From Acinetobacter haemolyticus (GTDB lineage Bacteria > Pseudomonadota > Gammaproteobacteria > Pseudomonadales > Moraxellaceae): DNA of 64,000 bases. The DNA lies in contig NZ_OVCN01000002.1 in NCBI RefSeq assembly GCF_900406815.1, positions 1-64,000 of the forward strand, given 5' to 3'. Below are positions 9,366 to 20,437 of the stretch, piece after piece (position 1 is the stretch's first letter; each line of letters starts with the position of its first letter). A program made the translations under genes and the position numbers. The notes below the pieces were generated by a model. That model worked only from the letters and a program-made list of their open reading frames with translations. It made no database searches and had not been told where the DNA came from.

Positions 9366-10209
9366 AAGGCTGCTCCTTTGCCAATGACTCTGAGAACAGA
9401 ACCACGACATGATGACCACTTGCCAGTTGAGCCGCTGGCACTACATCAATTTCAGCAAATTCACCAGAATTATGACGACTGACTTTCGATACTGTCCCGA
9501 CTAAGTAACCTGCAGGGAAATGCTCACCTAAACCAGAACTGAACACCTTATCCCCAACTTTGATGTTTGCACTGGTCGCCACGTAGTCCATTTTTAACTG
9601 ACCTAAATCACCAGTACCCGACACAATCGCACGCATACCCGTCCGCTCTAAGCGTACAGATAGAGAATGCTCTTTGTCAGATAACAACATCACACGCGCA
9701 CTATGTGGATAGACATTGATGATCTGTCCCATGATGCCCTGATCATCCAAAACTGTTTGTCCAATTTTAAGCTGATCGGAAGAACCACGGTTGATAATAA
9801 TGATATGACGTAATGGATCCGCATCCGTTCCAATCACTTCAGCAATCTGCATACGTCCATCAATGATCAATGGCGTATCTAATAGGCCTCTTAGACGGTT
9901 ATTTTCAGCAGAAAGTTCAGATAATTTTTGGAGTCGAACACGTGCTTGCAATAGCTCTGCTTGCATCGCAGTATTTTCACGACGCAATTGAGCTTCAGAT
10001 TTGGTTTGTTGATTCAGCCATTCTCGCGACAGTACTGGATAACTCGCCAATGCATAAATTGGGTTATACGCGGCGTACAAGACATCCCTTGCTGGTTTAA
10101 TCACATGTGGCATGCGCCAATCAAAAAATAGCACTACCAAACATGTGATCACTGCAATAACAAATGAGCGAAAAGATGGCGGTTGTCTTGAAAAAAGATT
10201 CGGTTGCAC
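9352..10209 (-). CDS. mreC: Rod shape-determining protein MreC
   Basis: MreC is a bitopic periplasmic protein that scaffolds the cell-elongation machinery. The 285-residue product has a short cytoplasmic start, one membrane helix near residues 15-32 (FVIAVITCLVVLFF), a coiled coil around 65-105 (QTKSEAQLRRENTAMQAELL) and the beta-rich core with SVRLERTGMRAIVSGTG and SSGLGEHFPAGYLVGTV. It starts 17 bases after mreB and overlaps mreD. Confidence 0.95.
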   Translation of the reverse strand: MQPNLFSRQPPSFRSFVIAVITCLVVLFFDWRMPHVIKPARDVLYAAYNPIYALASYPVLSREWLNQQTKSEAQLRRENTAMQAELLQARVRLQKLSELSAENNRLRGLLDTPLIIDGRMQIAEVIGTDADPLRHIIIINRGSSDQLKIGQTVLDDQGIMGQIINVYPHSARVMLLSDKEHSLSVRLERTGMRAIVSGTGDLGQLKMDYVATSANIKVGDKVFSSGLGEHFPAGYLVGTVSKVSRHNSGEFAEIDVVPAAQLASGHHVVVLFSESLAKEQPYANR

Positions 10210-10226
10210 CGCCTAGTCCTTATGGT

Positions 10227-11312
<1,086 letters not shown>

Positions 11313-11400
11313 TTAACTAAATGTGATGATTTGAACAAGTCAATCGCTTATTATAACGCACGATATTTTGAAATTTTTTGATACTGAATTAGGTAAAGTT

Positions 11401-11718
11401 ATGTCTACATCATCCGATGCTCCACAGACGGCGGATCTAAATGCGCAAACTGTATCGCAAATTGCAAATTTGGCACGCTTATCGCTAAACGACACGCAAT
11501 CTGCTGAATATGCTCAAAGTTTAAATAAAATTCTGGGCATGATGGAAAGCTTGAAAGGCATTAATACCGATGATGTTGAGCCTTTGAAAAGCCCATTTGA
11601 TAACCCACAACCATTACGCACAGATGCAGTTACTGAAAGCAATCACCGTGATGAATATCAAGCGATCGCACCTGCAACCGAAGCTGGTTTATACCTTGTA
11701 CCTCGTGTAATTGAATAA
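11401..11718 (+). CDS. gatC: Asp-tRNA(Asn)/Glu-tRNA(Gln) amidotransferase subunit C
   Basis: GatC is the small stabilising subunit of the GatCAB complex, which converts Glu-tRNA(Gln) and Asp-tRNA(Asn) to the correct amidated forms. The product has 105 residues and shows the family motifs [12 protein letters not shown] near residues 18-29 and YLVPRVIE at the C-terminus. The ATG at 11401 has AGGT at usable spacing; an ATG eleven codons upstream is less likely because it lacks family similarity. Confidence 0.93.
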   Translation: MSTSSDAPQTADLNAQTVSQIANLARLSLNDTQSAEYAQSLNKILGMMESLKGINTDDVEPLKSPFDNPQPLRTDAVTESNHRDEYQAIAPATEAGLYLVPRVIE

Positions 11719-11771
11719 TTTTTATTCAGTTAACTTTTATTTTATATTTAGAATGTAAAGAAATTTTTCAT

Positions 11772-13250
11772 ATGACAGATTTACATCGCTTATCAATTCG
11801 TGAACTTTCTGAAGGTTTAAAACAAGCCCAATTTTCATCACGTGAATTGACTGAACATTATTTAAAACGTATCGCCAAAATTGACGCAAAAGTAAAAAGT
11901 TATGTGACGGTGACCGCAGAGCAAGCCTTAGTAGAAGCTGATGCGGCTGATGCAGCAATCAAATCAGGCAATGCGCATGCGTTGGCAGGTATTCCACTTG
12001 CACATAAAGATATTTTTTGTACCCAAGGTATTAAAACCACTGCGGGTTCAAAAATGTTGGACAATTTCATTTCACCTTATGATGCAACCGTGGTTGCCAA
12101 GGCTAAAGCCGCAGGTCTTGTGACTTTAGGTAAAGTGAATATGGATGAATTCGCTATGGGTTCAACCTCTGAAAGCTCTTACTTTGGTGCAACCGGCAAC
12201 CCGTGGGCCTTAGATCATGTCCCGGGTGGTTCATCAGGTGGTTCTGCAGCAGCTGTAGCGGCTGATCTTGCGCCGATCGCAACAGGTACAGACACAGGTG
12301 GTTCAATTCGCCAACCAGCTTCATTTTGTGGCTTAACGGGCTTAAAACCGACTTATGGTCGTGTTTCTCGCTTCGGTATGATTGCCTATGCCTCATCATT
12401 GGATCAAGGCGGTCCAATGGCACGTTCAGCAGAAGACTGTGCCTACCTCATGAATGTGATTGCTGGTCATGATGCTAAAGACTCAACCTCTGTAGACAAA
12501 GAAGTGGATGATTACGTGGCTAACCTAAACGGCACAGCGGTGAAAGGTTTACGTATTGGTATTCCAAAACAATACTTCAATGTCGCTGGTTTAGATGCAG
12601 ACGTAAAAGCGCGCGTTGAAGAATCATTGAAAAAGCTTGAAGAAATGGGCGCGACTTTGGTTGAGATTGATCTCAACATGACTGAAGCCTACGTTCCAAC
12701 TTACTATTTGATCGCACCTGCGGAAGCGTCATCAAACTTGTCACGTTACGATGGTGTTCGTTATGGCTACCGTTGTGAAAATCCAAAAGACATTTTAGAC
12801 CTCTACAAACGTTCACGTTCAGAAGGTTTTGGTGCTGAAGTACAACGCCGTATTTTGATTGGTACTTATGCGCTGTCTGCAGGTTACTACGATGCTTACT
12901 ATGTGAAAGCACAAAAAGTACGTCGTTTAATCCAACAAGACTTCCTCAAAGCATTTGAAAATGTCGATGTGATTGCAGCGCCATCTGCACCAACGACTGC
13001 GTACAAAATCGGTGCGAACCTCAGTCCAACTGAAATGTACTTAGGCGATATCTATACCCTTGCTGTGAACTTGGCGGGTCTACCAGCCATCAATGCACCT
13101 GTCGGTTTTGATAAAGACAGCCTACCTGTTGGTTTACAGTTGATTGGTAACTACTGGTCAGAATCACAATTGCTTTCGATTGTGCATCAATATCAACAAA
13201 ACACAGACTGGCATACCAAACGTGCGGCAATTGCTGAGGAGAATGCATAA
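11772..13250 (+). CDS. gatA: Asp-tRNA(Asn)/Glu-tRNA(Gln) amidotransferase subunit A
   Basis: GatA is the glutaminase subunit of GatCAB, releasing ammonia for tRNA-bound Glu or Asp. The 492-residue protein carries the amidase signature [13 protein letters not shown] and the Ser-cisSer-Lys catalytic set at Lys79, Ser154 and Ser178, the same numbers as in the well-studied Staphylococcus aureus protein. Its stop codon overlaps the gatB start codon (TAATG), so A and B are translationally coupled. Confidence 0.97.
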   Translation: MTDLHRLSIRELSEGLKQAQFSSRELTEHYLKRIAKIDAKVKSYVTVTAEQALVEADAADAAIKSGNAHALAGIPLAHKDIFCTQGIKTTAGSKMLDNFISPYDATVVAKAKAAGLVTLGKVNMDEFAMGSTSESSYFGATGNPWALDHVPGGSSGGSAAAVAADLAPIATGTDTGGSIRQPASFCGLTGLKPTYGRVSRFGMIAYASSLDQGGPMARSAEDCAYLMNVIAGHDAKDSTSVDKEVDDYVANLNGTAVKGLRIGIPKQYFNVAGLDADVKARVEESLKKLEEMGATLVEIDLNMTEAYVPTYYLIAPAEASSNLSRYDGVRYGYRCENPKDILDLYKRSRSEGFGAEVQRRILIGTYALSAGYYDAYYVKAQKVRRLIQQDFLKAFENVDVIAAPSAPTTAYKIGANLSPTEMYLGDIYTLAVNLAGLPAINAPVGFDKDSLPVGLQLIGNYWSESQLLSIVHQYQQNTDWHTKRAAIAEENA

Positions 13251-14719
13251 TGGCTGAAGCTCAAAAGTTAAAGTTAATTGACGGTTGGGAAGTCGTTATC
13301 GGGATTGAAATCCACACTAAGCTTGCAACCAAATCTAAAATTTTCTCGGGTTCATCAACTGAATTTGGCCAAGACCCAAATACACAAGCTAGCCTTGTTG
13401 ATTTGGCGATGCCGGGTGTATTGCCTGTATTGAATGCCGAGGTCGTTGATCTTGCAATTCGCTTTGGCTTGGGTATCGATGCGTATATCGATCAAGCATC
13501 CGTATTTGCACGTAAAAACTACTTCTACCCAGATTCGCCAAAAGGCTATCAGATCAGCCAGATGGACAATCCGATTGTGGGCTTGGGTCATATCGACATC
13601 CAACTCGAAGATGGCACAGTGAAGCGTATTGGCGTAACGCGTGCCCATCTTGAAGAAGATGCAGGTAAATCAATTCATGACCAATTCGAAGGGATGTCAG
13701 GGATTGACTTAAACCGTGCAGGTACACCATTACTTGAAATCGTGTCTGAACCTGACATGCGTTCGGTTGAAGAAGCAGTTGCTTATATCAAAGCCATTCA
13801 CACCCTAGTGCGTTGGTTAGGTATCTCTGACGGGAACATGGCTGAAGGCTCTTTCCGTGCTGACTGTAACGTGTCTTTACGTCGTCCAGGTCAACCTTTC
13901 GGCACACGCTGCGAGTTGAAAAACCTCAACTCATTCCGTTTCATTGAACAAGCGATCAATGTTGAAATTGAACGTCAAATGGAAATCTTGGAATACGGCG
14001 GTGAGATTGATCAAGAGACTCGTTTGTTCGATCCAAATAAGATGGAAACTCGCTCAATGCGTTCAAAAGAAGAAGCGAACGACTATCGCTACTTCCCTGA
14101 CCCTGACTTGTTACCAGTGATCATTTCAAATGAGCAAATCGAAGCGGCACGCGCTGCCCTGCCAGAATTGCCTGCTGCACGTCGTGAGCGCTTTATTGCT
14201 GACTTCGGCGTGACTGAATACGATGCACATGTATTAACGCTGTCACGCGAAATGGCAGACTTCTACGAGGCTGTTGTAGCTGCTGCTGGCGGTGCGAAGC
14301 AAGGTAAAGTTTCAGCAAACTGGGTGATGGGTGAATTCTCAGGTGCTTTAAACAAAGCAGGCCTAGATTTAGCAGACTCTCCAGTTTCTGCTGAGCAATT
14401 GGGCGGAATGATCGCACGTATTGTCGATAACACCATTAACGGCAAAATCGCGAAGCAAGTGTTTGGCTTTATGTGGGAAGCAGAAGGAAAATCTGCTGAT
14501 GACATTATCGCTGAGAAAGGCTTGAAGCAAGAAACTGATACCGGTGCAATTGAAGCGATTATCAAAGAAGTACTTGCAGCCAATGAAAAAATGGTCGAAG
14601 AGTACAAGTCTGGTAAGGAAAAAGCCTTTAACGGTCTTGTTGGTCAAGTCATGAAAGCTGCAAAAGGCAAAGCCAACCCAGCGCAAGTAAATGAATTAAT
14701 GAAAAAATTGATTGGTTAA
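13250..14719 (+). CDS. gatB: Asp-tRNA(Asn)/Glu-tRNA(Gln) amidotransferase subunit B
   Basis: GatB is the kinase and tRNA-binding subunit that activates the misacylated amino acid with ATP. The 489-residue protein shows the GatB hallmarks [11 protein letters not shown] near residue 15, [13 protein letters not shown] near 95, HLEEDAGKS near 133 and a YqeY-like tail ([16 protein letters not shown]). The last 80 bases of this gene have a second, diverged copy 1.76 kb downstream (see 16397). Confidence 0.97.
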   Translation: MAEAQKLKLIDGWEVVIGIEIHTKLATKSKIFSGSSTEFGQDPNTQASLVDLAMPGVLPVLNAEVVDLAIRFGLGIDAYIDQASVFARKNYFYPDSPKGYQISQMDNPIVGLGHIDIQLEDGTVKRIGVTRAHLEEDAGKSIHDQFEGMSGIDLNRAGTPLLEIVSEPDMRSVEEAVAYIKAIHTLVRWLGISDGNMAEGSFRADCNVSLRRPGQPFGTRCELKNLNSFRFIEQAINVEIERQMEILEYGGEIDQETRLFDPNKMETRSMRSKEEANDYRYFPDPDLLPVIISNEQIEAARAALPELPAARRERFIADFGVTEYDAHVLTLSREMADFYEAVVAAAGGAKQGKVSANWVMGEFSGALNKAGLDLADSPVSAEQLGGMIARIVDNTINGKIAKQVFGFMWEAEGKSADDIIAEKGLKQETDTGAIEAIIKEVLAANEKMVEEYKSGKEKAFNGLVGQVMKAAKGKANPAQVNELMKKLIG

Positions 14720-14734
14720 ACTGATCTATTTTAT

Positions 14735-14764
14735 AAAAAACCCGCTTTAGAGCGGGTTTTTTTA
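14735..14764. terminator. Terminator of gatCAB
   Basis: The stem AAAAACCCGCT / AGCGGGTTTTT with a short loop runs into a T tract. It overlaps the stop codon of the convergent TetR gene by three bases and may act on both strands. Confidence 0.9.
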
Positions 14765-15382
14765 TATTTTTAATTTATTACGATCATCATCAATATAGGA
14801 CATCGTAATATCAATCAGACAATCAATTAATTCTTCAAAAGTGAAACCCATATTTTGAGATGAAAAGAAATTCATCGTCAGTGCGACACTAGAGTTAATT
14901 AAAATATAAACCATCATTTTTAGATTTTTTATTCTCAATACCTCAGGATGTTTTACTGCGTATTCAATCGCTAAAGTATTGATCGCCTTGACGGCTTTTA
15001 CGTGACTGGCTTCGGTACTGTATTTACTCGATACACTCAGCCAATAAAAATATTTATTCTCATCGGCTGCTAAAAACTCACCAATATGTAAAAAAATGGA
15101 TCGAATTGCTTCGGGAATTTCCATTTCCTGAATGGTTGGAATGACCTCGTAAATGACTTTGGCAAGCTCAGCAATAAAGTGTTGTTGCATCTCTACAAAC
15201 AAGGCTTCTTTATTTTTAAAATATTCATAAAAGCTTCCAGAACCAACACCCGCAATCTCACAAACTTTCAACACGGTAGTGTGATCTAATCCATTATTTT
15301 TTACTGATATAAATCCTGCATCGACTATAGACTTATAAGTATTTTTAGACCTACTTTGTTTTGGTTTTCTTATAGTTACCAT
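14762..15382 (-). CDS. TetR-family transcriptional regulator
   Basis: The product has 206 residues with an N-terminal helix-turn-helix typical of TetR repressors (DHTTVLKVCEIAGVGSGSFYEYFKNKEALF, about residues 33-62). The C-terminal ligand domain is not recognisable to a subfamily. The start at 15382 has GAGG eight bases upstream; a longer version from 15448 is unlikely. It diverges from the hydrolase-like gene at 15495, with 112 bases between the starts, so it probably controls that gene and itself. The ligand is unknown. The pair is AT-rich and bounded by a duplicated gatB end, which suggests it was inserted. Confidence 0.9.
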   Translation of the reverse strand: MVTIRKPKQSRSKNTYKSIVDAGFISVKNNGLDHTTVLKVCEIAGVGSGSFYEYFKNKEALFVEMQQHFIAELAKVIYEVIPTIQEMEIPEAIRSIFLHIGEFLAADENKYFYWLSVSSKYSTEASHVKAVKAINTLAIEYAVKHPEVLRIKNLKMMVYILINSSVALTMNFFSSQNMGFTFEELIDCLIDITMSYIDDDRNKLKI

Positions 15383-15494
15383 TATAAATACCTCATATTT
15401 AAATCCGTCTTTTTTCCGTATAAATTCACTGATAGATTCTATATACATACTAAATTTTGTTCAAATTATCTTCTACAGAAAATAGGGAAAAAAG

Positions 15495-16361
15495 ATGAAT
15501 ATAGCAGTGCAGTCTCTACAACGAATCGTTCGCCGTAATGTGGTTATTCCTTTAGACAAAGACAAAAAATTTACTTTTTACTATGAAGATAATGCTGTTG
15601 TGACCTCTCTTTTTGTTGTTTTATCTGCGATGTTTCCACCAGGTGAAATGTTCTTCATCGAAAGCGTACGCAATGTTCGTGATCAAATTAAGGATGAAAA
15701 ATTACTCGAAGATATTCGTAATTTTATTGCACAAGAAGCTTTTCATAGTCGAGAACATAAATCTCTGAATGAGCATCTGATCCAGTCGAATTATCCAGAA
15801 GTGGTCGAAATAGAAGCCTTAACCAAAGCAAGATTGGATAAATTTCGTAAACTTCCCAAAGTTGAGCAACTAGCGGCGACCGTAGTTATGGAGCATTTCA
15901 CTGCTACACTTGCTCGCCTACTGTTAACTGATCCATTAATCAAACAGAAAACCACTCAAGAAAGTCGAAATCTTTGGGAATGGCATGCACTGGAAGAACT
16001 GGAGCATAAATCTGTTGCTTTTGATGCGCTGAAAGCGATTGGAGGTAATACGGTTAAAAATCGAAGAATTGCTTTGATTCGAGTAGCTCGCTTTATTGCC
16101 CCGATAACCTTTGATTATTGGATACAGATTTTAAAACGTAAGGATATTAAGTTTTCAGGTAAAGAACTGAAAGATGCATTTTATTTGGCATTTGGTGGTG
16201 TAAATCGTTTGGGTATCTTTTCTCGCACGTTTATCGAAATGCTTGATGTTAGAGATCAACATTTCGATCCATTAGATATGCAGACAGAACAACTCGAAGC
16301 TGAATACCGTGAAAAGCTATTTGGTGAAAATGGTATTTTGAATAGTGCGCTTAAAAGCTAA
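15495..16361 (+). CDS. Putative metal-dependent hydrolase (PF10118 type)
   Basis: This 288-residue protein matches the family annotated as predicted metal-dependent hydrolases. Conserved metal-ligand-like clusters are visible: FIAQEAFHSREHKSLNEHL around residues 77-95, MEHFTATLARLL around 133 and WHALEELEHKSVAFDAL around 165, a pattern resembling ferritin-like di-iron proteins. No signal peptide or membrane segment stands out. AGGGAAAAAAG lies before the ATG. The real reaction is unknown. Proteins of this family are often beside TetR regulators and lipid genes, so a fatty-acid-related role is possible. Confidence 0.75.
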   Translation: MNIAVQSLQRIVRRNVVIPLDKDKKFTFYYEDNAVVTSLFVVLSAMFPPGEMFFIESVRNVRDQIKDEKLLEDIRNFIAQEAFHSREHKSLNEHLIQSNYPEVVEIEALTKARLDKFRKLPKVEQLAATVVMEHFTATLARLLLTDPLIKQKTTQESRNLWEWHALEELEHKSVAFDALKAIGGNTVKNRRIALIRVARFIAPITFDYWIQILKRKDIKFSGKELKDAFYLAFGGVNRLGIFSRTFIEMLDVRDQHFDPLDMQTEQLEAEYREKLFGENGILNSALKS

Positions 16362-16396
16362 GTGAATTTAAAATGCAAAAAAACTAGGATAGTCTC

Positions 16397-16475
16397 CTTG
16401 GTCAAGTCATGAAAGCTGCTAAAGGTAAAGCCAGCCCTGCACAAGTGAATTAATAAAGAAATTGATTGATTTATT
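16397..16475 (+). pseudogene. Remnant of a gatB 3' end (second, diverged copy)
   Basis: About 75 bases here align with the last 80 bases of gatB (14640-14719), with around eight substitutions and one 4-base deletion. Most substitutions are at third codon positions (GCA to GCT, GGC to GGT, CCA to CCT, GCG to GCA), the pattern of a homologous gene from a diverged lineage rather than a fresh copy error. The deletion brings an early stop. No start codon or upstream gatB sequence is present, so nothing is made from it. It is followed by its own terminator-like palindrome. Confidence 0.85.
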
Positions 16476-16497
16476 GGCTAGTCAATTAGATTCATGA

Positions 16498-16528
16498 TAT
16501 AAAACCCCACTTAATTTGGGGTTTTATA
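16498..16528 (+). terminator. Terminator-like palindrome behind the gatB remnant
   Basis: The stem TATAAAACCCCA / TGGGGTTTTATA is near-perfect and stands in the same place relative to the remnant as the gatB terminator does to gatB. It probably is the old gatB terminator and may now stop transcription from the hydrolase gene. Confidence 0.75.
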
Positions 16529-16592
16529 ACTTTAATACGATAAAACATCCAAACAATAAATTTTAAATTCAACCAACATGATCATAAAACTT

Positions 16593-17060
16593 ATGAAAAA
16601 TAAATTATTACTTACTGCTTCTTTACTTCTAATTAGCACACCTAATTTTGCACAACAGCCTAAAGTACCTAAAGCAGATGCTCAAGCTATTTTTAAAGCT
16701 GCAGATTTCAAAAAAACAAAATATGGCTGGGAAGGTAATTGTGATACTGGTGAAATTATCATTTATAAAGATTTAAATGGTGACGGCCGTAAAGATGCCG
16801 TTATTCAAGATAATAGCAGTATGTGTTATGGCAGAACTGGTATTGGTTACTATATTGTTTCACAACAACAAAATGGTAAGTGGAAGCAGTTATTTAGTAA
16901 TCCGGGCATCCCTACCTTTTTGAAGACCAAAGGAAAAGATGGGTGGCCAGATATTGAAAATGGTGGTCCTGGTTTCTGCTTTGCTGTTTATCGTTGGGAT
17001 GGTCAAGCGTATAAAATTCATCGCTTTGAATATCAAGGTAAGGCTTGTGAGTTAAGATAA
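16593..17060 (+). CDS. Secreted protein of unknown function with a Ca-binding-like loop
   Basis: The product has 155 residues and begins with a signal peptide (MKNKLLLTASLLLISTPNFA). The mature part has DLNGDGRKDAV near residues 64-74, which resembles the calcium-binding loops of FG-GAP/EF-hand repeats, and four cysteines that could form two periplasmic disulfides. I know no named family. An ATG five codons upstream is in frame; neither start has a good ribosome site. It converges on the minus-strand gene at 17114 across a shared terminator. Confidence 0.7.
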   Translation: MKNKLLLTASLLLISTPNFAQQPKVPKADAQAIFKAADFKKTKYGWEGNCDTGEIIIYKDLNGDGRKDAVIQDNSSMCYGRTGIGYYIVSQQQNGKWKQLFSNPGIPTFLKTKGKDGWPDIENGGPGFCFAVYRWDGQAYKIHRFEYQGKACELR

Positions 17061-17076
17061 ATGAAGATGTAATAAA

Positions 17077-17106
17077 ATAAATCCCTCATGAACGAGGGAT
17101 TTTAAG
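17077..17106. terminator. Bidirectional terminator
   Basis: AAATCCCTC and GAGGGATTT flank a six-base loop, with A- and T-rich tails on both sides. It lies between two convergent genes (stops at 17060 and 17114). Confidence 0.8.
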
Positions 17107-17113
17107 TAATTAC

Positions 17114-17629
17114 TTAACGCACCACACCCAATTTATTCCAAATATCAGGTGTTAAAAAAGTCGTAACCAATTTATTTAAATCGATATAACGCAAGGTGCC
17201 TTGCAACTGCTGTCGAACCGCTGGGTCTTTGACAATATCCTCACCCGCACTCTGACCTAACTGCTGAAAAGCCTCACCAACTGCTTGAATCCCCTCAGCC
17301 TGAATCACAGCCTTAGTCTGTGTCGAACACTGCTCTACAATCACACGCTGTAAAACCTGCGCTAACTTCTGATCTAACTGATTTTTTTGCTCAGGTGTAA
17401 CGCTACTAAATCCCTTTAAATCAGGATGTGCAGCTAAAGCTGTAAATGTCCATTGCAACACCGTGGTTTTATCCGCAGCGGTAGTTGCTTTCACTAAACA
17501 ATCACTGAGTTGATCGACTGTTGGCCCTGCTATTGCCACTTGCGTTGTACCCAAAACAGCTACAGCCATCAACACAGAACGACTTAAACGAGAAAATTTA
17601 CCACGAGGAAAAATATAAACACGAGACAT
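17114..17629 (-). CDS. Exported protein of unknown function
   Basis: The product has 171 residues. It starts with a basic stretch and a hydrophobic segment ending in QVAIAG, a probable signal peptide of about 35 residues. The mature part is helical, Gln-rich and has two cysteines (DCLVKA and EQCSTQ). No family is recognised. The ATG at 17629 is preceded by GGGA; a TTG seven codons upstream is possible but not needed. It lies just downstream of the DUF1176 gene on the same strand, 80 bases apart, so the two may share a transcript. Confidence 0.7.
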   Translation of the reverse strand: MSRVYIFPRGKFSRLSRSVLMAVAVLGTTQVAIAGPTVDQLSDCLVKATTAADKTTVLQWTFTALAAHPDLKGFSSVTPEQKNQLDQKLAQVLQRVIVEQCSTQTKAVIQAEGIQAVGEAFQQLGQSAGEDIVKDPAVRQQLQGTLRYIDLNKLVTTFLTPDIWNKLGVVR

Positions 17630-17710
17630 AAGCACAATTCCCAAAAGCAATCAGCTTCTTTGTACCATAGCCATAGTCTGCTCATCAGTGCGACTGTGTA
17701 ACGGTAGGTA

Positions 17711-18781
17711 TCATTTCACAACAGCTTCGATTAAATCTAACTCCCATACCCCACCAGCGGCTAACCCCTTACACATACCTGTCCACATATCTTTGGTTTG
17801 GACAAACTTCTGACCATCCCACACCCATTCCGAACTCGACCAGCAATCCCCAATCCCTCGACCTTTTTGTGCACTGCTAATTACACCTTCATTAAAATAT
17901 GATGCAGCTTCAGTCACAAATGTCGCTTTACCCTTTAAGGATTCATCCAATACCCATACACCATAACCCTCGTTATAGGCTGCACGCCAACACAGACTCA
18001 TTGCCAATACTTTTTTATTACTCAATTTATAAAGTGCGATCGGCTGAGGTTTTGCACCACCACTGGTATAGTCATATACACCGTCACAAAAGTGCTCATC
18101 TCTCGCCGAAAATGATGCGGTCATTAATTGTGAGTAGAGTGATTGAAATTGCTTATTTTGGGGTTGCAGAACCAGATAAGGCTTTGCTGCGGTTTTAACA
18201 TGTTTCACTGCGATTTTAGGACGAGCTGCCAACACCTTTGACTCATCCGCTTTGCCCTTTTTAACCAGTGCGCCGACTGTGCCAACACGTTTCTGAAAGT
18301 CATCCATTTTTAATAATGTAGCCGTCATTCCTGCATCAGAAATTCGCCATTGGAAAGCTGAGTTTTTAAATACAATCTCATTTTTCTGTTTAGACTGTTG
18401 TAATAAGGCATTCACTTGTTGGGTAGATAATTTCCCCATCAAAGGTGCTTCCTTCGCATTAACACCGACTGGCCCTAAGTCTTTTCCATTGACATAAAAA
18501 TGAATATTTCGGAGTCGATTGGCTGCAATAGGACTTTCATCATAAAGCGACAATGCATATTCGGCATTTACAACTTGCTTCGCCCCTGCATGGCGCGTTA
18601 ATAAAATCGATGCAGGGTTTTCACTTCCATCTAAAGCTTGATAACCTGCCGCGCGACATGCCCCAGTATTACTACAATAGATTTCCCAATCTTGATGTGA
18701 GAATGAAACCCCTTTCATCTCCTGCGCAACTGCAAAAGAACTGATTGCGAACATACAACATACGGAAAATATATTTTTCAT
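17711..18781 (-). CDS. DUF1176-domain secreted protein
   Basis: This 356-residue exported protein has a signal peptide (MKNIFSVCCMFAISSFAVAQ) and the DUF1176 pattern: QDWEIYCSNTGACRAAGYQ at residues 30-48, many paired cysteines, and a C-terminal repeat-like segment around GIGDCWSSSEWVWDGQKFV near residue 315. The family is found in proteobacterial periplasms and its function is unknown. The domain call rests on the N-terminal motif and overall length. Confidence 0.8.
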   Translation of the reverse strand: MKNIFSVCCMFAISSFAVAQEMKGVSFSHQDWEIYCSNTGACRAAGYQALDGSENPASILLTRHAGAKQVVNAEYALSLYDESPIAANRLRNIHFYVNGKDLGPVGVNAKEAPLMGKLSTQQVNALLQQSKQKNEIVFKNSAFQWRISDAGMTATLLKMDDFQKRVGTVGALVKKGKADESKVLAARPKIAVKHVKTAAKPYLVLQPQNKQFQSLYSQLMTASFSARDEHFCDGVYDYTSGGAKPQPIALYKLSNKKVLAMSLCWRAAYNEGYGVWVLDESLKGKATFVTEAASYFNEGVISSAQKGRGIGDCWSSSEWVWDGQKFVQTKDMWTGMCKGLAAGGVWELDLIEAVVK

Positions 18782-18874
18782 TATGGTATTTCTCTAAGGT
18801 GTAAGGTTATTTTTAAAAATTAACTATAGTTTAAATCTCTTGGCATATTGCGTCATATTTTTTTCATTAACCAA

Positions 18875-19765
18875 CTACCTCATTTTAAGTAGATCAACAA
18901 AATGCTCTATGCGTACACTCTTTTGCTTAGCTCGGTATATCGCATATATGGGGGCAATACTGGGTTGATCCGCAGCAAGCGGACGATACACAATCTGCTT
19001 ATTCCAAAAACCTTGAATCGATGCTGGAACAATCGAAAGCCCAATCCCTGCTGCAATCAAATTCAGACTTGACGTTAAACGTGGTGCTTCCTGCACGATA
19101 TTGGGACTAAAACCAGCTTGATAACAATTTGCCAAAATATTATCAAACAAGTCTTGTCCACCTAAACGGCGATATAGCACAAATTCATAAGCCTCTAAAT
19201 CAGACAACCGAATTGTCCCCTGTTCCTCTGCCAAAGGGTGGTTGCTCGGCAAAGCCACGATGAGTGGTTCATCGAGCACATAAAAACTATGCAAATCAGC
19301 ATGAATAGGGGCAGGTTTACGTAAAAAGGCGATATCTAATTTTTCGTTGATCACAGCATCTACCAAAGAGCTACTGCTGTCTTCTTCTAAATGAATCGCC
19401 ACAGCAGAAAAATGCTCTCGATACTGGCGCAATAAAGCAGGCAAAAAAGGATGTAACCCCACAGAGTGAGTAAATCCAATATTGATCTGCCCTTCCTTTC
19501 CTTGAGCAATATTACGTACTCTTTGGGGAATGGAATCGGCATGATCCAAAATCGTAATGGCTTCTTGGTATAAGGCTTTACCCGCTTCAGTCACCTCCAC
19601 ACCGCGAGGTAGACGTTTAAGCAATACCGTATCTAAATCTTTCTCTAAGCTTTTGATAAGTCGCGTCAATGGCGGTTGCTGTATATGCAAGCGCACAGCA
19701 GCCTTGGAAATATTACTTTCCTCCACCACAGCAATAAATGCCTTGAGTTTATGAATATCAATCAT
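18875..19765 (-). CDS. LysR-family transcriptional regulator
   Basis: The product has 296 residues, the standard LysR length. The winged helix-turn-helix occupies residues 1-60 (MIDIHKLKAFIAVVEESNISKAAVRLHIQQPPLTRLIKSLE cut here for length), followed by a periplasmic-binding-protein-like effector domain. The start at 19765 has AAGG at good spacing. It diverges from the chromate-transporter pair across 99 bases, the usual arrangement of a LysR regulator with its target, so chromate, sulfate or another anion may be the signal. This link is inferred. Confidence 0.92.
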   Translation of the reverse strand: MIDIHKLKAFIAVVEESNISKAAVRLHIQQPPLTRLIKSLEKDLDTVLLKRLPRGVEVTEAGKALYQEAITILDHADSIPQRVRNIAQGKEGQINIGFTHSVGLHPFLPALLRQYREHFSAVAIHLEEDSSSSLVDAVINEKLDIAFLRKPAPIHADLHSFYVLDEPLIVALPSNHPLAEEQGTIRLSDLEAYEFVLYRRLGGQDLFDNILANCYQAGFSPNIVQEAPRLTSSLNLIAAGIGLSIVPASIQGFWNKQIVYRPLAADQPSIAPIYAIYRAKQKSVRIEHFVDLLKMR

Positions 19766-19864
19766 ACATACCTTGAGAGTATAGATAAGGAAAAATAAAG
19801 CATTTGTAAATATACCACTATTCCACCATCCTATCATGAGTCAGATTGATGAGGATAATCCCCA

Positions 19865-20437
19865 ATGAAAGCTCAAGTCATCTCCGTAGCGGACCTAACA
19901 CAATCAAGTACCCCAGATTGTAAAGCGCTATTTATGGGATTTATGAGACTGGGCTTAATGGGATTTGGTGGAGTCTTACCACTGGCGCAAAGAGTGATCG
20001 TCGAAGAGCAAAAATGGATTGACCTGAACAAATTTACCGACCTACTTGGGATCTGTCAGATATTACCCGGCGGCAATATCATTAACATGGCCGTTGCGAT
20101 TGGAATGGAGTTTCAAGGCGTTAAAGGGGCGATCAGTGCATTATTAGGTCTGATTTCTGCTCCAACAGCGATTGTCTTGCTGATTTATCAAACTTACGTG
20201 CATTTCCAGCATTTATCGAGCGTCAAGCATTTAATCCAAGGTTTAGCCGCTGCCGCTGCAGGTTTGCTTTTTGCAACAGGTTTACGCATGCTGCAGCCCA
20301 TTTTAAAAAGTTATCTCACCCTGATCACGATTGCGCTGACCGCAGTTTTTATGCTTTGGATCAAACTGCCATTAATCCTCACCCTGATCCTTTTAGTGGT
20401 AATGAATATGTTGATCTTAGGAGTGAAAAAATCATGA
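19865..20437 (+). CDS. Chromate transporter, N-terminal half (short-chain ChrA)
   Basis: This 190-residue membrane protein is one half of the CHR chromate ion transporter family. The signature FMRLGLMGFGGVLPLAQRVIVEE is at residues 21-43 and LLGICQILPGGNIINMA near 60, followed by several membrane helices. CHR proteins occur as one long protein or as paired short ones; this is the paired type. Its stop overlaps the start of the second half by four bases (ATGA). Efflux of chromate is the known family role, but many members carry other anions. Confidence 0.88.
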   Translation: MKAQVISVADLTQSSTPDCKALFMGFMRLGLMGFGGVLPLAQRVIVEEQKWIDLNKFTDLLGICQILPGGNIINMAVAIGMEFQGVKGAISALLGLISAPTAIVLLIYQTYVHFQHLSSVKHLIQGLAAAAAGLLFATGLRMLQPILKSYLTLITIALTAVFMLWIKLPLILTLILLVVMNMLILGVKKS

